Assembly (NCBI GenBank): GCA_048058975.1
Contig: JBLLNP010000006.1
Span: 43,748 to 107,747 of the forward strand
Length of the DNA: 64,000 bases
From: RHLJ01 sp048058975
Lineage (GTDB): Bacteria > Bacteroidota > Rhodothermia > Balneolales > Balneolaceae
Reading direction: 5' to 3'
This document shows positions 7,975-13,743 of the stretch, piece after piece. The position numbers and the translations under genes are program-made. Numbering within the stretch: position 1 is the first letter of the stretch; every line of letters begins with the position of its first letter. The notes under the pieces are model-generated. The model searched no databases. It was not told the origin of the DNA and saw nothing but the letters and a program-made list of their open reading frames with translations.

Positions 7975-8359
7975 TAACCTGATTTCGAATTAAATGAACA
8001 TAAACGCCAATAAAGAAAGGTATTGCTGAAATAAAACTAATAACAGAAGCTTCAGAAATTCCTATCAAGCCAAATATTGATAAAGTGAAAAGCAATGAAA
8101 TTATAAAGAACAAAGTAGATCGCAGCTTTTTGTTTTTTAGTTTCGCATAAATCATTTCAAAGAATAGCAGCAAAGTTGCTGGCCAACCAAGCAACAGTAA
8201 AAACATATTGGTATCAAATGGTAAGTCTACCCAGAAAACTACAAAAAGCATTATCCCAATAGTTGCAATTCCATGACCGGCTCCAATAATCACTAAATTG
8301 AATAATCCGAAAAGGATAAAACCTGACTTTATTGGTATCTGTATTTTAGATTGACTCAT
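7925..8359 (-). CDS. Cassette-encoded four-helix membrane protein whose end is translated from attC
   Basis: 144 residues starting at the ATG at 8359. About four hydrophobic segments are visible (GFILFGLFNLVIIGAGHGIA, IGIMLFVVFWV, FLLLLGWPATLLLFFEMIYA, TLFFIISLLFTLSIFGLIG, FISAIPFFIGVYVHLI). The last residues, NKRFKSDSGSGSAF, are encoded inside attC site 5. Reading into attC is common for integron cassette ORFs and supports both the frame and the cassette assignment. No family is recognised. Confidence 0.75.
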   Translation of the reverse strand: MSQSKIQIPIKSGFILFGLFNLVIIGAGHGIATIGIMLFVVFWVDLPFDTNMFLLLLGWPATLLLFFEMIYAKLKNKKLRSTLFFIISLLFTLSIFGLIGISEASVISFISAIPFFIGVYVHLIRNQVRHNKRFKSDSGSGSAF

Positions 8360-8374
8360 TTAGAAAGTTTAGTG

Positions 8375-8464
8375 GCATAACGACCCCGCGTTTAAGCGGC
8401 GAGTCTGGTTATTAAAATTAAAGACCCGAATCGCGATCGAGTCCGCTTGAAACGCTTGTTAGGT
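8375..8464 (-). repeat. attC site 4 (90 bp)
   Basis: Plus-strand edges are GCATAAC (8375) and GTTAGGT (8464). The sense R'' ACCTAAC matches the 5' edge of its cassette (GTTATGT) with one mismatch, the only imperfect pair in the array. It has a short central loop. Confidence 0.9.
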
Positions 8465-8468
8465 GCAT

Positions 8469-8816
8469 TTAACAATTGAATATACTGCAAAATACTCCAG
8501 TACTAAGGAATCCAAGTATTAAAGAGGGGTAGAATAAGGACAAACTTATTATTAGTTCAATTCCGAACAAAAAATCTGTCCTATTTCGTAGAAGTTCGAT
8601 TTTTTTTAATAGTAAATCGATTACAGTAATTATAACTAAAACAAATGGTAGAGCTCCTGGAAGGAAATAGAACACAATCGGTCCTTTATCATCAAAGACT
8701 TCTATATGCATTAAGAAAATTACCCATGGGTACCATGAAAAAACATGTACCAGAAAACAAGAAATTACCCTGAAGTAAGGGGATGATAATGGATAGTAAA
8801 ATTTCTTATTTCGCAT
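8469..8816 (-). CDS. Cassette-encoded small membrane protein
   Basis: About 115 residues from the ATG at 8816. The frame also has an ATG at 8822, formed inside the R' box GTTATG of attC site 3. About three hydrophobic segments are visible (VISCFLVHVFSWYPWVIFLM, GPIVFYFLPGALPFVLVIITVIDLLL, FGIELIISLSLFYPSLILGFLSTGVF). No family is recognised. The stop falls 4 nt before attC site 4, typical tight cassette packing. Confidence 0.7.
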   Translation of the reverse strand: MRNKKFYYPLSSPYFRVISCFLVHVFSWYPWVIFLMHIEVFDDKGPIVFYFLPGALPFVLVIITVIDLLLKKIELLRNRTDFLFGIELIISLSLFYPSLILGFLSTGVFCSIFNC

Positions 8817-8818
8817 GC

Positions 8819-8908
8819 ACATAACGACCCCGCGTTTAAGCGGCGAGCCCGAAGTTTAAAATTAAAGTTCCGAACCCTAAACGAGTCCGCTTGAAATGCT
8901 TGTTATGT
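8819..8908 (-). repeat. attC site 3 (90 bp)
   Basis: Plus-strand edges are ACATAAC (8819) and GTTATGT (8908). The sense R'' ACATAAC is the exact complement of the GTTATGT at the 5' edge of the cassette 8911-9507. One arm differs from its sisters by a single base (GAAATGCTTG in place of GAAACGCTTG). Confidence 0.92.
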
Positions 8909-8910
8909 GG

Positions 8911-9486
8911 TTATTTAAGGTTACCATTTGATTCGATTTCTTTAAGTGGTGGAACATAATACTCCTTTCCTTCGAAAAAAATCTTTCCTCCGTAATCAGA
9001 ATAGACGTCACTGTAATTGATATTTTCTGAAAAATTCCGGTTTACTAATCCTAAACCTATTCGTTTAACTACAGCTACATCTATAAAATCTCCACCTAAT
9101 GCCCCTTTATCTGGAGTTCGATAGACAATAAGGCTTCTGTCATCTTCAATTGGATTTTCAAAAATAGCTCTGTAGCCATTATTGTTCATTGAAAAAACAT
9201 CATTAGCAGTAAAAATAATTGCTAAAGAAGAGACAGCATAAAATGGGAGTAAAAGCAAGATATATACTAAAATCGAAACAGCTTTTATCCAAGTTTGTTT
9301 TATATATGTTAGCCAAAAAATTCCCATCAATGGAACAGTAAAGAACCCCAAAAGTAAAGCACTGTCAAGAGTATTATTTTCGAAAGTTATATTAGTCGAA
9401 AAGCGAATGATACTGTAAATAAGAATTACCAAACTATATACAATCGAGATCCTTAAGAAAATATGTTTGGTAAAGATTTTTTTCAT
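8911..9486 (-). CDS. Cassette-encoded membrane protein with C-terminal soluble domain
   Basis: About 191 residues from the ATG at 9486 (MKKIFTKHIFLRISIVY). An upstream ATG at 9507 lies inside the R' box of attC site 2 and would add seven residues. Three hydrophobic segments (ISIVYSLVILIYSII, ALLLGFFTVPLMGIFWLTYI, AVSILVYILLLLPFYAVSSLAIIF) precede a soluble domain with RSLIVYRTPDKGALGGDFIDVAVVK-type strands. No family is recognised. The stop abuts the attC that follows. Confidence 0.75.
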   Translation of the reverse strand: MKKIFTKHIFLRISIVYSLVILIYSIIRFSTNITFENNTLDSALLLGFFTVPLMGIFWLTYIKQTWIKAVSILVYILLLLPFYAVSSLAIIFTANDVFSMNNNGYRAIFENPIEDDRSLIVYRTPDKGALGGDFIDVAVVKRIGLGLVNRNFSENINYSDVYSDYGGKIFFEGKEYYVPPLKEIESNGNLK

Positions 9487-9503
9487 CTCTGATTTATTAA
9501 ACC

Positions 9504-9593
9504 ACATAACGACCCGGCGTTTAAGCGGCGAGTCTGAGGGTTAAAATTAAAGACCCGAACCGCATTCGAGTCCGCTTGAAACGCTTGTTATGC
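9504..9593 (-). repeat. attC site 2 (90 bp)
   Basis: Plus-strand edges are ACATAAC (9504) and GTTATGC (9593). The sense R'' GCATAAC exactly complements the GTTATGC at the 5' edge of the cassette 9609-9857. The loop is the short type. The conserved arm reads GACCCGGCG here, against GACCCCGCG in sites 3 to 6. Confidence 0.92.
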
Positions 9594-9608
9594 AGCGCTA
9601 GTTTTGTG

Positions 9609-9857
9609 TTACGATTTCTCAAAATGTATTTCAGATTTATGATCTCGAAGAATTCTTAGCAAAATATATTGGGCAAGTTCTTCTGGTGAATCCATAATTT
9701 TAGGTGGAAAATCTGACCAAATTTTATTTCTCAGCCAAGAAGGAAACTGTTGAGCTTGACCATCCCAATCTTCAGTAAGCCATCGAGCAGCCAGTTTTTC
9801 ATTCGGCTCCATGAACTGCTGATAATTTGAAAGAATATATTTTGTCTCTGGCTTCAT
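9609..9857 (-). CDS. Cassette-encoded small soluble protein
   Basis: 82 residues from the ATG at 9857. It is predicted soluble, acidic to neutral and largely helical, with several Trp (ARWLTEDWDGQAQQFPSWL, KIWSDFPPKI) and a C-terminal helix AQYILLRILRDHK. No signal, no membrane segment and no recognised family. It is the only clearly cytoplasmic product of the array. Confidence 0.65.
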   Translation of the reverse strand: MKPETKYILSNYQQFMEPNEKLAARWLTEDWDGQAQQFPSWLRNKIWSDFPPKIMDSPEELAQYILLRILRDHKSEIHFEKS

Positions 9858-9871
9858 TCTTTAAGTAAGCT

Positions 9872-9998
9872 GCATAACGACCCGGCGTTTAAGCGGCGAG
9901 GGTTTCCGGTTTTTCTGAAAGTAACAGAAATAAATAGTTAGCTGAAAGTTAGAAATGCGGAGCCAATACCCGAGTCCGACTTGAAACGCTTGTTATAC
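9872..9998 (-). repeat. attC site 1 (127 bp)
   Basis: Plus-strand edges are GCATAAC (9872) and GTTATAC (9998). The sense R'' GTATAAC exactly complements the GTTATAC at the 5' edge of the cassette 10003-10419. The loop is the long type and near-identical to that of site 5. Confidence 0.92.
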
Positions 9999-10002
9999 CA
10001 CA

Positions 10003-10419
10003 CTAGTACATATGGATTTCGCATGCACTTAGTGAAATAATGACACTATCAATTTCACTACTTTCGCGATAATAATATTGATTGTCGAAACCAATATAGG
10101 AAACATAAACAGTATCAAGCTCACTACTATTAATTCTAAAGGTACCTGATCTATTTGCTTGACCAGATAACAAAGTTGGGTTTTTACCAAACCAAATTGC
10201 AGCACCAGGAAGAGGTGTTTGTTCTAAAGAGTCAAGAACTGTTACCCAAAACCCAGTAGCAGTATCGGATCGAAAGGTTTGGTAAGAGTTTTTAGGGCTA
10301 ATATATTTCGATGAACAATCTGTCCAATAACCCCATGATAGTTCAGGTTCTCTATTTAGGAACGAACCACAGCTCATGACAAAGAAAACTATAAAAACAG
10401 ATAGAATCAGGTTTTTCAA
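10003..10419 (-). CDS. Cassette-encoded lipoprotein with carboxypeptidase-regulatory-like domain
   Basis: 138 residues starting with TTG at 10419. No upstream ATG fits, and the next Met is part of the lipobox. The signal is LSVFIVFFVMSC, with Cys16 or 17 as the lipid-attachment site. The second half (residues about 55-125) has the beta-sandwich pattern of CarboxypepD_reg-like domains: PLPGAAIWFG, GTFRINSSELDTVYVSYIGF. Such domains in Bacteroidota are usually surface or periplasmic binding modules. It is the most upstream intact cassette gene. Confidence 0.75.
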   Translation of the reverse strand: MKNLILSVFIVFFVMSCGSFLNREPELSWGYWTDCSSKYISPKNSYQTFRSDTATGFWVTVLDSLEQTPLPGAAIWFGKNPTLLSGQANRSGTFRINSSELDTVYVSYIGFDNQYYYRESSEIDSVIISLSACEIHMY

Positions 10420-10436
10420 CTTGGAGTGCTTGTGTG

Positions 10437-10519
10437 GTATAACGACCCGGCGTTTAAGCGGCGCAGGTTCTCGGTTTTTGTTGAAGTAACCAAATTAATC
10501 AGTTAGCAACAAGCAAAAT
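10437..10519 (-). repeat. attC site 0, truncated
   Basis: The plus-strand edge GTATAAC (10437) and the CGTTTAAGCGGCGCAGG arm are intact, and the long-type loop is followed to about 10519 (TAATCAGTTAGCAACAAG). The other arm, with CTTGAAACGCTTGTTA, is missing. Sequence changes to a palindromic element at 10524. The site has therefore lost its R'' side and with it the rest of the upstream array. Confidence 0.85.
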
Positions 10520-10523
10520 TAAG

Positions 10524-10635
10524 TTGTCATGCTGAATTCAATTCAGCATCTGTAGGGAGTGGTTCGTTGGTCCGGTTATGAGTTAAATCAACGTTTATAT
10601 ACTTCGCAGATCCCGGATCAAGTCCGGGATGACAA
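10524..10635. repeat. 112-bp palindromic (MITE-like) element abutting the broken attC
   Basis: The terminal inverted repeats are TTGTCAT (10524-10530) and ATGACAA (10629-10635). Inside are two perfect hairpins: TGCTGAATT/AATTCAGCA (10530-10548) and ATCCCGGA/TCCGGGAT (10610-10630). No protein is encoded. From memory, elements with GTCATGCTGAA and CCGGGATGAC ends are dispersed in many genomes. No target duplication was seen. Confidence 0.7.
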
Positions 10636-10695
10636 TTGGAAGGATTGAATAGATATTACACTAAAAAAATTTTCCCTGATATTGGGAATAATGGC

Positions 10696-11331
10696 TTAGT
10701 TTGTAATAACGATGGGTGAGGTCTGGTACACATAAGAGTTCATCAGCTGACCATCTTGAGAGTATTTTATTGTGAATTGAATTGGATCAGTAGTTTCGGG
10801 TGCAGTTTTCGGCAGCAGAAACATTTGACTAGGAACAGTAGGTTCAGAATCTAAAAACTCATTGAGACTACTTCGGTGATACCCGGAAGCTTGGTAAAGC
10901 ACAATGATATCAAATAGATCTGATAAATTGGTTCCGGAAGTATATTCCGGATTAAAATCTGTGCTGCTTAAAATTTCTATCTGGGTAATTATCTCTTCTG
11001 AATGCAAAGCGGGAGGAGAACAGGCAAATGCCTGCGACAAGAAAGAAAATGGGTTGAGTTTTTCTTTGCTCAAAGAATAAAGCTCAAACATTGGAAACAT
11101 CGCCAAACCCAAAGAATCAAACTTAACAGTATCCGATTCTAATATTCCGTATTGGACATTTAAGGTTTGGTTTTGGGTAACGGAGAGATGTTTAAAATCT
11201 GTAATAAAATCAACTGTTCTGAATTTATCATCAAAAGGACCGCAACTTTCTACGACTTTATTACACGAAACGGAATAGAAGGGTAAAAGGCATGCCCAAA
11301 AAATGTATATGACTATCGTTCTTACAAACAT
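10696..11331 (-). CDS. Lipoprotein of unknown function
   Basis: 211 residues with a start at the ATG at 11331, preceded by a good Shine-Dalgarno stretch (GGGAGAG). The signal peptide has the lipobox-like SVSCN at about 21-25. Cys30 (ESCGPF) and Cys103 (AFACSPP) could form a disulfide in the periplasm. The body is beta-rich with no repeats. I do not recognise a family; it resembles the many short Bacteroidota lipoproteins of the DUF5034 kind, but this is not certain. It sits just upstream of the broken end of the cassette array and has no attC of its own, so it is probably a resident gene. Confidence 0.65.
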   Translation of the reverse strand: MFVRTIVIYIFWACLLPFYSVSCNKVVESCGPFDDKFRTVDFITDFKHLSVTQNQTLNVQYGILESDTVKFDSLGLAMFPMFELYSLSKEKLNPFSFLSQAFACSPPALHSEEIITQIEILSSTDFNPEYTSGTNLSDLFDIIVLYQASGYHRSSLNEFLDSEPTVPSQMFLLPKTAPETTDPIQFTIKYSQDGQLMNSYVYQTSPIVITN

Positions 11332-11554
11332 TCGCTCTCCCAGTTTTAGATAATCTCACTTGTGTTAGTAGTAACCATGTACGCAAAATTGATTATGACT
11401 ATTTAACCAAGAATAATCAACTAAAAATACACCTGAGGATTTTAAAAAGTTCAAAGAAAAGACAGTCAAGTATAAATAAAGACTGTAAGTATGAATAAAG
11501 TGAGGCTCATAAAGCACTAACATTTAGTGCTTCCCTGCTTTTATGGCTTAACTT

Positions 11555-12259
11555 TTACCCTAGAAAGTTCTCTCCGATTTTTGGGATAATAGCTTTGGTT
11601 TCGGTATAGCTTTCCAGTGTTTCCTTGAACTCATTGGGATCAGCATCGATAGGAGGCCAGGTTCCGTAATGAATGGGTACAGCTAAATCGGGATCGATCA
11701 TCTCCACAGCATACGCGGCTTCTTCGGGACCCATGGTAAAGTGATCGCCAATAGGTGCCAGAACTATATGAGGTTCGTACAGTTCGCCATATAATTCCAG
11801 ATCGGCAAAAATGTTGGTGTCGCCCATGTGGTAAATGCAGATATCATCCTCAAACGAAAGTACTAAGCCCGCAGGATCTCCCGCATATTGGCCTTTATAC
11901 GAAGAACTGTGATTGGCTGAAACCATAGTGACTGAGAAATCATCAAAATGAACTGTGCCACCTTTGTTAAATCCAACGCCCTGCTCTTCAGGTAACCCTT
12001 CTTTGGTGAGTAGTCCTATCAATTCGAGCATTCCAACGACTTTAGCTCCGGTGTTTTTAGCGATTTCAAGCGTATCACCAACATGATCGTCGTGTCCATG
12101 GGTGAGTAGGATGAAATCTGCTTCTTTAACTTCTTTAAATTCATCCGGTGTGGATGGGTTGTCTTTCAAAAAAGGATCGATGTAAATAATGTGACCTTTT
12201 GGGGAGATAAGTTTAGTTGCTGAATGACCCAGCCAGAAAGCTTGCACCTTAGTTTCCAT
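11555..12259 (-). CDS. UPF0173-type metal-dependent hydrolase (metallo-beta-lactamase fold)
   Basis: The 234 residues form a complete metallo-beta-lactamase fold of the UPF0173/UlaG-like group. The HxHxDH motif is THGHDDHVGD (His54, His56, Asp58, His59). Further ligands are the His in SANHSSS, Asp in YHMGDTNIF, and His in VPIHYGTWPP. The length agrees with UPF0173 proteins (about 225-235). Members hydrolyse phospho-ester or lactone-like substrates; the natural substrate of this branch is unknown. Cytoplasmic, single gene, divergent from the YtxJ-like gene. Confidence 0.88.
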   Translation of the reverse strand: METKVQAFWLGHSATKLISPKGHIIYIDPFLKDNPSTPDEFKEVKEADFILLTHGHDDHVGDTLEIAKNTGAKVVGMLELIGLLTKEGLPEEQGVGFNKGGTVHFDDFSVTMVSANHSSSYKGQYAGDPAGLVLSFEDDICIYHMGDTNIFADLELYGELYEPHIVLAPIGDHFTMGPEEAAYAVEMIDPDLAVPIHYGTWPPIDADPNEFKETLESYTETKAIIPKIGENFLG

Positions 12260-12371
12260 ATCAAAGAAATAGATTTCGAGTTTTTTATTAGTTACTTAAT
12301 GTAGTAAATGCAATCTTAGTTCCAATGGATTTATGATTCTGAACCGTTATCTTATCGAAAACACAATTGTA

Positions 12372-12761
12372 ATGGGCTTTTTTGATTCAATATTCGGAAG
12401 CGGGGAGCCGTCGGAAACCTCAACCTGGAATTTTCTTACCCACCAAGAACAAGTTGATGAGGTGTTTCTTCAATCGAATGAAGTTCCTCAAATTATCCTA
12501 AAGCATAGTAACAGTTGCGGAACCAGCTATTTTGCTAAGAAAAACCTTGAATCAATTACAAAAGAAGAGCTTGGAGATACGGAGCTACATTTAATTGATG
12601 TAATCCGAAGTCGCCCTACGTCCAACTATCTGGCTGAGAAAGTGAGAGTGAGGCATGAATCTCCTCAGGTATTTGTGATCAAGAACGGGGAGCTAATTTG
12701 GCATGCTTCGCACGGTATGGTAACAAGCAAGAACGTGATTGAGATGCTGAAAACTAAGTAG
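12372..12761 (+). CDS. ytxJ: YtxJ-like bacillithiol-system redox protein (thioredoxin fold)
   Basis: About 129 residues from the ATG at 12372 (MGFFDSIFG); the frame extends to 12333 but without family resemblance. The YtxJ pattern is visible: QIILKHSNSCGTSYFAKK with one active-site Cys, and later ESPQVFVIKNGELIWHASHG. YtxJ is a monothiol thioredoxin-like protein found in bacillithiol-making species, including many Bacteroidota, and thought to act as a bacilliredoxin. It is divergent from the UPF0173 gene and convergent with xerD, with a shared terminator. Confidence 0.8.
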   Translation: MGFFDSIFGSGEPSETSTWNFLTHQEQVDEVFLQSNEVPQIILKHSNSCGTSYFAKKNLESITKEELGDTELHLIDVIRSRPTSNYLAEKVRVRHESPQVFVIKNGELIWHASHGMVTSKNVIEMLKTK

Positions 12762-12769
12762 TAAGGAAT

Positions 12770-12817
12770 AAGGAAAAGGGAGAAAAAGTAAATTTAATTT
12801 CCTTCTCCCTTTTCCTT
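12770..12817. terminator. Bidirectional terminator hairpin between ytxJ and xerD
   Basis: AAGGAAAAGGGAGAA (12770-12784) and TTCTCCCTTTTCCTT (12803-12817) form a perfect 15-bp stem around an AT-rich 18-nt loop. It lies between two convergent genes. Confidence 0.75.
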
Positions 12818-12829
12818 TCTTCTTGCACT

Positions 12830-13741
12830 TTAACCTCTTGGATGAAACTGCTTGTGCGTTTGATGCAGCAAGGAGCGATCTACGTGAGTATAAATTTCTG
12901 TTGTAAGAATAGAAGCATGGCCCAGCATTTCCTGTACCGCCCGTAAATCCGCACCGCCTTCAAGTAAATGCGTAGCAAAAGAATGTCTGAAAATATGAGG
13001 ATACACCGGTTTTGTAATATCCGCTTCCTTAGCTGCCTTTTGTACGATATTCCAAACGCTCATCCGGGTTAATGCCCCACCTCGTTGATTCAGAAATACT
13101 TTGTTCTTTGCTTTGTCTGCTTTCTTTGGATCGAAAAAAAGAGGGCGTGCCTGTTCTATATAATGCTCAAGCGCATCCTGAGCGATTTCACCTACAGGAA
13201 CTAGCCTTTCTTTACTTCCTTTACCAATCACTCGGATAAATCCTATTTCAAAAAACAATCGGTCTGTTTCCATGTCGGTGAGTTCGCTAACCCGCATTCC
13301 GGTTCCATATAAACATTCAAGAATGGCTTTGTCCCGGATTCCAGCCGGTTTAGTGGTGTCCGGTGTATCGAGCATGGCTTCGATTTCCTGCGGATCGAGT
13401 ACTTCAGGGAGTTTTTTTGCTTTTTTGGGAAGCTCAATCAATTCAGCTGGGTTTGCAGCGGTGATTCCTTCTACTACGGCAAATTCGTGAAATCCCCGGA
13501 TACTGGAAATATTACGAGCCAATGAACTTGCAGAAAGTAATTCATGATCAATCAAATAATTCAGAAAATCTTCGATATGAGAAAGTGTGACTCCGGCCAG
13601 ATCGATGATTTTTTTTTCGACCAGTAAAAACTGAAGGTAACGGTTCAGGTCGTTTTCATATGAGACAATGGAATTGCCTGCTAAGCCTTTTTCGAGCTTT
13701 ATAAACTGAAGATATAAATCGAGTTCCTGCTTAAAACGCAC
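12830..13741 (-). CDS. xerD: Tyrosine recombinase XerD
   Basis: The 303-residue length and full domain order (SAM-like core-binding domain 1-105, catalytic domain 110-303) fit XerC/XerD. The catalytic residues are Arg150 (GTGMRVSEL), Lys174 (GKGSKERLVP), His249 and Arg252 (HIFRHSFATHLL), His275 (LGHAS) and Tyr284 (EIYTHVD). The C-terminal QFHPRG favours XerD over XerC. It would resolve chromosome dimers at dif with a XerC partner. It lacks the extra helix that marks integron integrases, so it is not IntI despite the cassette array 2.3 kb away. It starts 2 nt after the pgpH stop, so both share a transcript. Confidence 0.9.
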   Translation of the reverse strand: MRFKQELDLYLQFIKLEKGLAGNSIVSYENDLNRYLQFLLVEKKIIDLAGVTLSHIEDFLNYLIDHELLSASSLARNISSIRGFHEFAVVEGITAANPAELIELPKKAKKLPEVLDPQEIEAMLDTPDTTKPAGIRDKAILECLYGTGMRVSELTDMETDRLFFEIGFIRVIGKGSKERLVPVGEIAQDALEHYIEQARPLFFDPKKADKAKNKVFLNQRGGALTRMSVWNIVQKAAKEADITKPVYPHIFRHSFATHLLEGGADLRAVQEMLGHASILTTEIYTHVDRSLLHQTHKQFHPRG

Positions 13742-13743
13742 GG

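Larger units (their letters stand above)
6822..10519 (-). mobile_element. Integron gene-cassette array without integrase (CALIN)
   Basis: On the minus strand seven small ORFs alternate with six complete attC sites and one truncated attC. Each attC runs 5'-xxxTAACAAGCGTTTCAAG ... CGCTTAAACGCGGGGTCGTTAxxx-3', closely like the attC (VCR-type) repeats of chromosomal integrons. The R'' box of each complete site complements the GTTRRRY box at the 5' edge of its own cassette, exactly in five of six cases. No IntI-type integrase or attI is in the window; the nearby tyrosine recombinase is XerD. No cassette promoter is obvious. The upstream end is cut at 10519 by a palindromic element, and the downstream end lacks an attC after the last ORF. 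Confidence 0.92.

Noticed and set aside
7180..9998. Repeats at 7180-9998 as a CRISPR array
   Set aside because: Spacing is irregular (about 350-700 bp), each interval holds an ORF, and the repeats are 90-127 bp imperfect palindromes typical of attC.
12830..13741. Tyrosine recombinase near the cassette array as the integron integrase
   Set aside because: Length, catalytic motifs and the C-terminal QFHPRG fit XerD, the integron-specific extra helix is absent, and it is coupled to pgpH.
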